From: DAOTTW01 sp034437615
Lineage (GTDB): Bacteria; Chloroflexota; Anaerolineae; Aggregatilineales; Phototrophicaceae
Length of the DNA: 5,876 nt
Reading direction: 5' to 3'
Assembly (NCBI GenBank): GCA_034437615.1
Contig: DAOTTW010000329.1
Location: forward strand, 1-5,876
Positions 1 through 5,443 of the stretch are shown one piece after another (position 1 is the first letter of the stretch; each line of letters starts with the position of its first letter). The translations under genes were made by a program, and so were the position numbers. A model generated the notes under the pieces. The model worked only from the letters and a program-made list of their open reading frames with translations. It did not search any database and was not told the origin of the DNA.

Positions 1-69
1 GTTATCTGGTCCGGATGAATGGAGTTAGAGTGAGGATGTAGGAGCGCGGTTGCGGAAGGCAGGCTAGCG

Positions 70-126
70 CCGACGGGTCGATCCGCGATTGTCGAACGCG
101 AGAATCCAGCGGATCGACCCAGTCGG
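70..126. repeat. Long inverted repeat / hairpin 1
   Basis: The 12-base arm GGGTCGATCCGC (75-86) is perfectly complementary to GCGGATCGACCC (109-120). The stem extends outward through 70-74 with 122-126, skipping one unpaired A at 121, to about 17 base pairs. The 22-base loop can form a further short stem (GATT 87-90 with AATC 103-106). No T-tract follows on either side, so it is not a classic intrinsic terminator, although it could end an upstream transcript as a factor-dependent signal. It is the longest inverted repeat I found in the window. Confidence 0.8.
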
Positions 127-133
127 TTGTGCA

Positions 134-167
134 GTGGAAAACGTCATTGTCAGGTGACGTTTTCCGC
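134..167. repeat. Inverted repeat / hairpin 2
   Basis: GGAAAACGTCA (136-146) is perfectly complementary to TGACGTTTTCC (155-165), leaving an 8-base loop (147-154). One G-T and one G-C pair can extend it to 134/167. The sequence after it (CCACAATAATTC) lacks a T-run in the + direction. It lies between hairpins 1 and 3 and may belong to the same folded element. Alternatives are a protein-binding dyad or a weak terminator for a gene to the left. Confidence 0.7.
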
Positions 168-172
168 CACAA

Positions 173-190
173 TAATTCGCTTGCGAATTA
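173..190. repeat. 18-base near-perfect palindrome (dyad 3)
   Basis: TAATTCGC (173-180) and GCGAATTA (183-190) are exact reverse complements separated by TT. The 2-base centre is too small for a full hairpin loop, although the outer 6-7 pairs could form. As double-stranded DNA it resembles a homodimeric regulator's operator. It sits about 130 bases upstream of the predicted -35 of the CHAT-STAND gene, which is far for direct repression, so it may instead be part of the 58-200 structured element. Confidence 0.6.
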
Positions 191-317
191 CGCGCCTGCC
201 TGAGCTGCGTTACAATCGCCGCGCAACGGACGTGAGAGAAAAATCTACGGGCAGAAAGCCTGAAAACTCGGACGCAGAGATCGTTTCATATTGCAGCAAT
301 CTTCCCATCAAACATAA

Positions 318-345
318 CTGACATAGAACGAAATTGTTGTATACT
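318..345 (+). promoter_or_regulatory. Predicted sigma70-type promoter of the CHAT-STAND operon
   Basis: CTGACA (318-323) matches five of six bases of the -35 consensus TTGACA. After a 16-base spacer, TATACT (340-345) matches five of six bases of the -10 consensus TATAAT. Initiation would fall near 352, giving a leader of about 30 bases before the ATG at 381. The spacer is one base shorter than ideal. No other good promoter lies between here and the downstream genes, whose spacing suggests they share this transcript. The prediction is by motif only. Confidence 0.6.
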
Positions 346-368
346 TGTAGTAAGATCACCTTTATGTC

Positions 369-372
369 AGGG
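369..372 (+). promoter_or_regulatory. Ribosome binding site of the CHAT-STAND gene
   Basis: AGGG at 369-372 lies 8 bases before the ATG at 381 and supports that start. A nearer upstream ATG at 364 is in a different frame and closes after about 25 codons, so it is not the start. Confidence 0.6.
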
Positions 373-380
373 CATACAGC

Positions 381-3300
381 ATGGAAATCACGTTTGCAGC
401 GCAAGCCACAGGTTATGAAGTGTCAGCCAACGGCACGACATCGCACACAATTACATTTGCCTCACTAGCAATTGATGAAGAACGCGCAAGGCTACTAAAA
501 ACAGAAACTGCTGAGTTCGGCCAGGAAGTTTACGAAACGCTGTTTCAAGCAGAAACACCTGCCCGACAAGCGCTTGATGCGGCAACAACGCCAGAAAACA
601 CCGAGCGCATCTATCTTGTGCTCACCGACAAGCGTTTGGAAAGTATCCCCTGGGAATACATGCACACGGGGCGCGAATTCCTGGCGACACGTCACCACCT
701 GCTGCGCGCATTGCCGAAAGACCAACGTCGCGCAGCCTCACCGCCCACTGCCAGACCAAAGCTTTATGCACTCTTTGCAGACCCAGCCCGTTCACGACAG
801 CGGCGCATCGCAGTACGCGAAGCCTGGGATGGCTTGATAGATATAGCACGCAAGACTGACAAAGCCGTCTCGTTGGAACGTCCATTTCCACCGACTTTGA
901 CTGCCCTCAGTGAGTTGCTGGCACCAGATACCGCGAATATCGTTCACATCCTGAGTCATGGTGAACTGGCGGATCAACGCCAGGGGGACGCCGTGCTGCT
1001 ACTACAAGATCAGCTAGGCGATGAAGTCGTGGTGCCTGCCAACGAACTGATTCAGACCGTGCGTGGACGTGCGGCGCTGGTGGTGCTGAATGCCTGCCTC
1101 TCTGCGGCGGTGGGACGCGCTGACCTGAGCAACCTGGCACAGGTGCTGGTACGCGACGCCGTGCCCTACGCTCTGGGGATGCAATTCGAGATGGCGGAAC
1201 AGGCCGCACTGACCCTCTCGCAAACTTTCTACAGTCTGCTGTGGCGCGGTGCCAGTATTGAGGATGCACTGTTGCAGGCACGTCGCAGCATCTTAAGCGA
1301 CACGACACTGCCCTATACGGCCTGGTGGGCTGGTATGCCAGCGCTCTACACAGCACTGGATGAGCCGCTGCCTGCTTACGAACTTGACAAGGGCAAACCG
1401 AGCATCAAGCCTGACCCTGCACAATTACAGGCGCGTCAATACATCGAGACGCAGCCCTCAACCAGACTCGTCGGGCGCGGTGATGAACTTGTAGAGATTG
1501 CACGCTACCTGCAAACCGCAAAGGATCGTCGTCCGCGCTTCATCACCCTGCACGGTATCGGTGGCGTCGGCAAAACATCACTGGCTTACGAAGCGGTCAA
1601 GCGCAATGCCTGGAACTACGATTGGCGCATCTACTGGGTGTCGTTTGAGGTGCTGCCTTCCCCGCGTGACTTCCTGACCAACATGGCAAGACACTACATG
1701 AGTGATGAGGACATTGACGCCAAATGGTCCGATGCACAACTACGCGGGCAAGTCGTACAGGCTGTGCGCAATACACGTTCTATCCTCGTGATTGATAACC
1801 TGGAAACGCTGCTCAATGCGGCCCACCCAGCCGCAGGCTTACAAGCCAATCCCGTCGCACAGGAGCTTGAGTCCATTCTGATTAACCTGGCGGGTGGCGA
1901 GAGCGCCATTTTGCTGACGAGCCGCGAGGTCACCAACTGGGCAAACGAGCAGGTCATCCCATTGACAGGCCTGCCGGAACGCGAAGGCGCACAACTGTTC
2001 CTGAATGAGATCAGCGAGCGCCGCCGCGAAGATGTGGATATTTTCGATGCGCTGGCACTCAGCCGACGGGTCGCAGGGCACCCGCTGAGCCTGCGCCTGC
2101 TGGCAGGTGACTTCAACCCGCGGGGCGGCACATTGGAAGCCTACATCGAAGACATCGAGATGAGCCTGATTGAGGCCGAGAACCGCGCACCCGAAAGCCT
2201 CTACGACCGCGAACGCCAGAGCACACTCTACGCCTGCATGGATTACAGCGTGGCACGCTTGCCGCAGGAGCTACAGGACGCACTACGCAACCTGCACCTG
2301 TTTGAAGCGCCCTTTATCGCAGAGACCGGGGCTTACGTCATCAGTGCGGACGAGCAAACCGGCAGCACACACTTGCGCGCACTGGAACAACGCGGCCTGC
2401 TGGAAAGCGAAGAACGCGGCTACGAGAGCGCACCACCGCAACGCCTGTATCGCCTGCACCCCATGCTGCGCTGGTATGTGGATATGGGCATGGGCAGTCC
2501 CGATGAAGCCGCCAGTAAACGCTTCGGCGAAGCCATACGTGAACTGGTTGCTAAGATTAAAGCCAATTACTGGGGGGATGCCCGCCTGCGTGACCTGGCA
2601 CAGACCAGCACCATTGACCTGTTGGCCGCGGGTGATCATCTGAAAGAGCGTGACGAATCCCACTGGGCCTACAATTTAGCGAGTGTTTTCGAACGCCAAC
2701 GGCAGTTTGGGAAAGCTCAGGAACTTTATCAACAAAGCCTGGCGATTAATCGAAATGACGGAGATCAACGTGAAGTCGCCGTCACACTTTCCTCCATGGG
2801 CGATGTCCACAGCCAGCGACGCGACTTCGACCGCGCTCTACAACTCTATCAAGAAGCCGTTGATAACCTGCGACAGGTCGATGACCCGCGTTCCGTCGCC
2901 GTCACACTGGTGAATCAAGCGCAGGCCTTGTTTATGGTCGGGCGTCAATCAGAGGCGGTGGCCGATTGTCTCGAAGCCCAGGCGATACTCGCACAGGCCA
3001 ATTCCCCACATGAGGTCCAACAGATCAACGAATTGTTGATCGCTTTCCGTGCGGCAATGGAGGCAGCCGCATTCGACGCCCTCTACCAGCAGCATACCGG
3101 GCAAGCAACACCAGAAAGCCTCAAGCAGGGTCAAGCAGCAGGTGGCAGCAGTGGCGGCATCAACCCGGAACAACTCGACGCCATCATCCACAACACCGCC
3201 GCCGTCATGACCTTTGCAGCCGATCAGCGTCAGGGTTGGCTCAGCAATATGCAGGCTGCCTTGCAACAAGCACAGCAAAACAATGCGAGTGCAGAGGCTG

Positions 3301-4316
3301 CTTTATTTCAGGCCATTATTGCACTCTTACAGGGCGAAACACCCACTCTGCCGGACGATTCACCTTACGCTGCTGCCTGGGCAAAAATCCAGCAACAAAT
3401 TGCATCTGGTGGCCCATCCAGCAACGGTTCAGCATCAAGGCTTGATCCACAGGAGCTTGACGTTGTGGTCAACAACACAGCGGCAGTGCTCACGGTCGCC
3501 ACTGAGCGCCACGCCGAATGGCTCAGCAATATGCAGGGCGCACTTCAGCAAGCGCAAAACCTCAACGCCGCCAACGAGGTCAGCTTCCTGCAAGCTGTCG
3601 TCAATCTGCTCAACGGCCAGGAGGTCGATTTCCCGCCGGGGTCGCCCTACGCGCCTAGCTGGTCACAGCTTCAGCAACTTATCCAGCAATTGCGTAGCGG
3701 CAATGCTCAGGTGCAAACGGGCCTGGACGATGAAACCCTAAACGTCATCGCCCACAACACAATCGCGGTCTTGACGGAGGCACCGGAACGGCTCGGCGGT
3801 TGGCGTCAGAACGCCACCGATGCGCGTAACCAGGCTACCATGAGCGGCGATATGATGACAGCCAGTCTGCTTGGTGCGATTGTGCAACTGCTGGACGCGA
3901 ACGGCAACGCAGCGGGCATCACGCCCGACCTGGATGAACGCTACGCAGCCACCTGGCAGCGCATTCTGGATGGCTTGCAATCAACCGCTACACCAACATC
4001 TACAGACGATGCTGGCGACACAGACGACAGCGCTATCGAGCCTGAAGCAGTGGACGAGTCAGCAAGCGATTTCACACAGACATTCGTCGCACGGGCCGTT
4101 GCTGCTATTCAGGGTGATGGCGACGTTAAAGCCGATTTCATGAATTGGGCATATGCTCAGGCCAGCCAGGCCACATGGATCGAGCCGTTGATGCAGGTTA
4201 TGCCACGTGTGTTGTTCGGTACGCCAATCAGCGCTATTGACGCCAGCACACTACCCGACGACGCTCAAGGCGTGTGGCAGCAGATTGTCCAGCAAATCGC
4301 ACCAGCAGGAGAATGA
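381..4316 (+). CDS. CHAT protease - NB-ARC/STAND NTPase - TPR protein with C-terminal repeat array
   Basis: A 1311-residue, probably cytoplasmic, signal-dependent protease switch. Residues 1 to about 325 form a CHAT (caspase/separase-like) domain: the family's pre-catalytic signature is seen at 86-93 (LESIPWEY), the catalytic His is H193 (LSHGE) and the catalytic Cys is C239 (LNACLS), so the dyad is intact. Residues about 360-600 are an NB-ARC-type STAND NTPase: Walker A GIGGVGKTS (392-400, K398), Walker B LVIDN (469-473, D472), a sensor arginine in LLTSRE (R515), and a GLPL-like GHPLSLRLL (566-574). A winged-helix-like region follows (about 605-700), ending in RLHPMLR (691-697) where related proteins carry the MHD motif. 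Three TPR-like units occupy about 762-875. Residues 927-1306 hold an unfamiliar repeat array. In the family, NTP-dependent opening releases an effector domain; here that would be the protease. It is the first gene of a three-gene operon. Sensing by the C-terminus and a defence or cell-death role are inferences. Domain assignments are strong; the biological trigger is unknown. Confidence 0.93.
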   Translation: MEITFAAQATGYEVSANGTTSHTITFASLAIDEERARLLKTETAEFGQEVYETLFQAETPARQALDAATTPENTERIYLVLTDKRLESIPWEYMHTGREFLATRHHLLRALPKDQRRAASPPTARPKLYALFADPARSRQRRIAVREAWDGLIDIARKTDKAVSLERPFPPTLTALSELLAPDTANIVHILSHGELADQRQGDAVLLLQDQLGDEVVVPANELIQTVRGRAALVVLNACLSAAVGRADLSNLAQVLVRDAVPYALGMQFEMAEQAALTLSQTFYSLLWRGASIEDALLQARRSILSDTTLPYTAWWAGMPALYTALDEPLPAYELDKGKPSIKPDPAQLQARQYIETQPSTRLVGRGDELVEIARYLQTAKDRRPRFITLHGIGGVGKTSLAYEAVKRNAWNYDWRIYWVSFEVLPSPRDFLTNMARHYMSDEDIDAKWSDAQLRGQVVQAVRNTRSILVIDNLETLLNAAHPAAGLQANPVAQELESILINLAGGESAILLTSREVTNWANEQVIPLTGLPEREGAQLFLNEISERRREDVDIFDALALSRRVAGHPLSLRLLAGDFNPRGGTLEAYIEDIEMSLIEAENRAPESLYDRERQSTLYACMDYSVARLPQELQDALRNLHLFEAPFIAETGAYVISADEQTGSTHLRALEQRGLLESEERGYESAPPQRLYRLHPMLRWYVDMGMGSPDEAASKRFGEAIRELVAKIKANYWGDARLRDLAQTSTIDLLAAGDHLKERDESHWAYNLASVFERQRQFGKAQELYQQSLAINRNDGDQREVAVTLSSMGDVHSQRRDFDRALQLYQEAVDNLRQVDDPRSVAVTLVNQAQALFMVGRQSEAVADCLEAQAILAQANSPHEVQQINELLIAFRAAMEAAAFDALYQQHTGQATPESLKQGQAAGGSSGGINPEQLDAIIHNTAAVMTFAADQRQGWLSNMQAALQQAQQNNASAEAALFQAIIALLQGETPTLPDDSPYAAAWAKIQQQIASGGPSSNGSASRLDPQELDVVVNNTAAVLTVATERHAEWLSNMQGALQQAQNLNAANEVSFLQAVVNLLNGQEVDFPPGSPYAPSWSQLQQLIQQLRSGNAQVQTGLDDETLNVIAHNTIAVLTEAPERLGGWRQNATDARNQATMSGDMMTASLLGAIVQLLDANGNAAGITPDLDERYAATWQRILDGLQSTATPTSTDDAGDTDDSAIEPEAVDESASDFTQTFVARAVAAIQGDGDVKADFMNWAYAQASQATWIEPLMQVMPRVLFGTPISAIDASTLPDDAQGVWQQIVQQIAPAGE
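3159..4298 (+). repeat. C-terminal protein repeat array (three clear units, one divergent)
   Basis: Inside the CHAT-STAND gene, units begin at residues 927, 1021 and 1115, an exact 94-residue period (282 bases). Unit 1 is 3159-3401, unit 2 is 3441-3683 and unit 3 is 3723-3977. Each opens with an LD/NP-x-x-L segment, then a conserved NT-x-AV-[ML]-T core (938-944, 1032-1038, 1126-1132), a tryptophan (W953, W1047, W1141), an alanine/glutamine-rich helix, a second hydrophobic helix ending near LL, and a Y-A-x-x-W segment (W1000, W1094, W1192). Units 1 and 2 align without gaps at about 48% identity by eye; unit 3 is more diverged and has a few inserted residues. A fourth, degenerate unit (about 1231-1306, 4071-4298) keeps the LPDD-x-W-x-x-I-x-Q-Q-I ending. 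Linkers are Gly/Ser- or Asp/Thr-rich. It looks all-helical. I do not recognise the family; ligand or partner binding is inferred. Confidence 0.75.
4307..4312 (+). promoter_or_regulatory. Ribosome binding site of the zinc-ribbon gene
   Basis: AGGAGA at 4307-4312 is embedded in the last codons of the CHAT-STAND gene and lies 7 bases before the ATG at 4320. It selects 4320 over the ATG at 4316, which is in another frame and closes after 17 codons. Confidence 0.75.
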
Positions 4317-4319
4317 TGC

Positions 4320-4529
4320 ATGGCAGCAAAAGCAGATCGCTACTTCAAGGCCAAATGCCCAAAATGCGGTAAAATGCAAGTATTCGACAAGCGCAAAGAA
4401 TGCCAAGATGATGACGTTAGCATCATGCTGTCACCTGATCAAAGCGTCGTCTGGGTCCTGTGCCAGAACCCAGCCTGCCGCCACAAGTTCAAAGTCGAAA
4501 TAGATTGTACGGGGTATACGTTGAAATGA
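4320..4529 (+). CDS. Small zinc-ribbon-like protein
   Basis: A 69-residue protein with two cysteine pairs that can form one zinc site: C13-P-K-C16 and C48-Q-N-P-A-C53, separated by 31 residues. Extra cysteines at C28 and C63 and a histidine at H55 could also take part. The first pair reads CPKCGK, typical of a zinc-ribbon knuckle; the second has a four-residue gap, slightly wider than usual. There is no signal peptide or membrane segment, so it should be cytoplasmic. It starts 3 bases after the CHAT-STAND stop and its end overlaps the next gene by 4 bases, so it is almost certainly translated together with both. Such proteins commonly bind nucleic acid or other proteins. An adaptor or regulatory role between the protease and the membrane protein is inferred from position only. 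The protein family is not one I can name. Confidence 0.82.
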   Translation: MAAKADRYFKAKCPKCGKMQVFDKRKECQDDDVSIMLSPDQSVVWVLCQNPACRHKFKVEIDCTGYTLK

Positions 4530-5029
4530 GCACAAATGGTAACGACATCATCAGCCACATCGATGAAGACATCAACCTGGATGACATTCCAGAAGTAGCA
4601 GCGTCCGATCTCAGTGCCGCCGATGAACGCCTAATCCGCCGCTTCCAGGAGGTCGAAACGCAATCCATTGACCGCCTGACGGATGGCGGCAAGCGTCTGG
4701 TCGAATGGGGCACAGCGGCCATCGGCATCTTCTTCGCGTCACTGGCCCTACTGGAAAATCCGCGTGTGCTGGATGCTTTTCGCTCACCTGAAGCTCGAAT
4801 CTTCGGTGTCGCATCCATTATATCTTATCTACTGGCAATCGCCTGCGGCTTTTTCGTATCTATTCCCATGCGCTATCGCATCAGCTCGAAAAATCTAACA
4901 CGTATGGAGGCCAGCTTTCAAAAAATCTTTAATGGCAAATATCGCCTGTTATTTGGCGGTTCGCTCTTCTTCGTTATGGGTTCTGCGTCGTTGGGTGCGC
5001 TCATTATTCTGATCTTGTTCGCTGTATGA
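4526..5029 (+). CDS. Three-pass membrane protein, putative effector or substrate of the CHAT system
   Basis: A 167-residue protein. Residues 7-35 are soluble and acidic (many Asp/Glu between 13 and 34). Residues about 29-60 look like an amphipathic helix. Three hydrophobic segments follow: about 61-76, 92-115 and 141-166, the last almost reaching the C-terminus. A short basic loop (116-140, with R116, R118, K122, R126, K133, K138, R140) separates segments two and three and is probably cytoplasmic by the positive-inside rule. I chose ATG 4526 because it makes an ATGA overlap with the zinc-ribbon stop. A GTG at 4460 in the same frame would add 22 residues but overlaps the zinc-ribbon gene by 70 bases and lacks a binding site. 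The only nearby purine run, GGGG at 4511-4514, is distant, so translation probably relies on coupling. I do not recognise the family. Membrane disruption or service as a protease target are inferences from the neighbouring CHAT-STAND gene. Confidence 0.82.
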   Translation: MSTNGNDIISHIDEDINLDDIPEVAASDLSAADERLIRRFQEVETQSIDRLTDGGKRLVEWGTAAIGIFFASLALLENPRVLDAFRSPEARIFGVASIISYLLAIACGFFVSIPMRYRISSKNLTRMEASFQKIFNGKYRLLFGGSLFFVMGSASLGALIILILFAV

Positions 5030-5045
5030 ATGTCTATATTGACAG

Positions 5046-5072
5046 AGGCGCAAGCTCTATCAGCTTGTGCCT
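5046..5072 (+). terminator. Terminator-like hairpin after the operon
   Basis: AGGCGCAAGCT (5046-5056) pairs with AGCTTGTGCCT (5062-5072): 11 pairs including one G-T, with a 5-base loop. It begins 16 bases after the stop of the membrane-protein gene, where an operon terminator is expected. The following AACAATCTG has no T-run, so intrinsic termination would be weak; it may instead stabilise the 3' end or work with Rho. Confidence 0.55.
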
Positions 5073-5158
5073 AACAATCTGAAGCAGAATGACATAGCGC
5101 AACCATGACATTTGTCGTCTTCCATTTCGCCCATCTGCCATTATAGTTAGCGCATCAA

Positions 5159-5172
5159 TGGTCCTGGGACCA
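5159..5172. promoter_or_regulatory. Candidate operator palindrome
   Basis: TGGTCC and GGACCA are exact reverse complements separated by TG, a 14-base dyad of the kind bound by dimeric regulators. It lies 11 bases downstream of a weak -10-like TATAGT (5142-5147), where a bound protein would block initiation. No matching copy was noticed elsewhere in the window, and the next start codon is about 270 bases away, so this is weakly supported. Confidence 0.25.
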
Positions 5173-5312
5173 ACATACAGAATCCATGAAGCGGGTCAAC
5201 CAAACGACCAGACAAAATCACAAAAGATCCGGCACGAAAACACACCATGTCGGCCCCGGATCGTCGGCATAACACACTCCAACATCTCAACCCACAGACG
5301 ATAAAGCAGTAA

Positions 5313-5329
5313 CGAGGGACGCTCCCTCG
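5313..5329. repeat. Compact 7-bp hairpin
   Basis: CGAGGGA (5313-5319) and TCCCTCG (5323-5329) are perfect reverse complements around a 3-base loop (CGC). It would be a stable small stem in RNA or single-stranded DNA. There is no T-tract behind it in either direction. It might belong to the leader of the gene at 5444; its role is unknown. Confidence 0.5.
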
Positions 5330-5431
5330 CCCAGCCTTGAACTTTCATCCATTAAATTGATCTCCGCGGCAACGCGGCGCAGGCGCGGGTCGTTTTCAGG
5401 CCAAGCGCCGAGCACGCGGCAGCCGCAGGCT

Positions 5432-5435
5432 GGAG
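5432..5435 (+). promoter_or_regulatory. Ribosome binding site that selects the GTG start at 5444
   Basis: GGAG at 5432-5435 lies 8 bases before GTG 5444. The frame has no ATG before about position 5770, so this binding site is the main reason for choosing GTG 5444 as the start. Confidence 0.5.
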
Positions 5436-5443
5436 TAACTGTT

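Larger units (their letters stand above)
1..317. other. Upstream non-coding region rich in inverted repeats
   Basis: I see no convincing gene in this stretch. A 64-codon frame opening with TTG at 127 and one on the opposite strand at 210-404 both run across inverted repeats, have no clear ribosome binding site and give no recognisable protein. The first 57 bases could be the end of an upstream gene or its flank, but no frame is long enough to judge. The notable content is the inverted-repeat cluster at 58-200, listed separately. Between 201 and 317 I see nothing distinctive beyond a possible 6-base pairing (49-54 with 222-227) just outside that cluster. Confidence 0.5.
5073..5443. other. Non-coding region with short palindromes
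   Basis: No supported gene lies here. A 21-codon frame from ATG 5247 has no binding site. The stretch holds several dyads: TGGTCC-TG-GGACCA (5159-5172); GATCCGG (5226-5232) with CCGGATC (5256-5262), 23 bases apart; the compact hairpin CGAGGGA-CGC-TCCCTCG (5313-5329); and GCGGC-A-GCCGC (5416-5426). A TATAGT (5142-5147) just before the first dyad could be a -10 element, but the matching -35 position (5119-5124, CTTCCA) is poor. Base composition turns GC-rich at about 5364-5430. The frame of the next gene is open back to 5273 without ATG or GTG, so part of this stretch could encode its N-terminus if an unusual start (TTG 5357) is used. Confidence 0.45.

Noticed and set aside
211..216. TACAAT resembling a -10 box
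   Set aside because: No -35-like hexamer lies at a suitable distance; the nearest candidate (181-186) leaves a 24-base spacer.
127..321. Possible 64-residue protein starting at TTG 127
   Set aside because: It has a weak start codon and no binding site, crosses hairpins 2 and 3, and its product has no recognisable features.
907..1356. 149-residue open frame on the minus strand
   Set aside because: It is a shadow of the CHAT domain coding region, Arg/Pro-rich, with no binding site; the + strand frame carries intact catalytic motifs.
3214..3741. 175-residue open frame on the + strand in another phase
   Set aside because: It lies fully within the repeat array of the CHAT-STAND gene and reads as a frame-shifted shadow of it.
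4460..4525. GTG 4460 as an earlier start for the membrane protein
   Set aside because: It would overlap the zinc-ribbon gene by 70 bases without a binding site, whereas ATG 4526 gives a typical ATGA coupling junction.
5039..5044. Exact TTGACA -35 box after the operon
   Set aside because: No -10-like sequence is found 15-19 bases downstream; the positions fall within the terminator-like hairpin.
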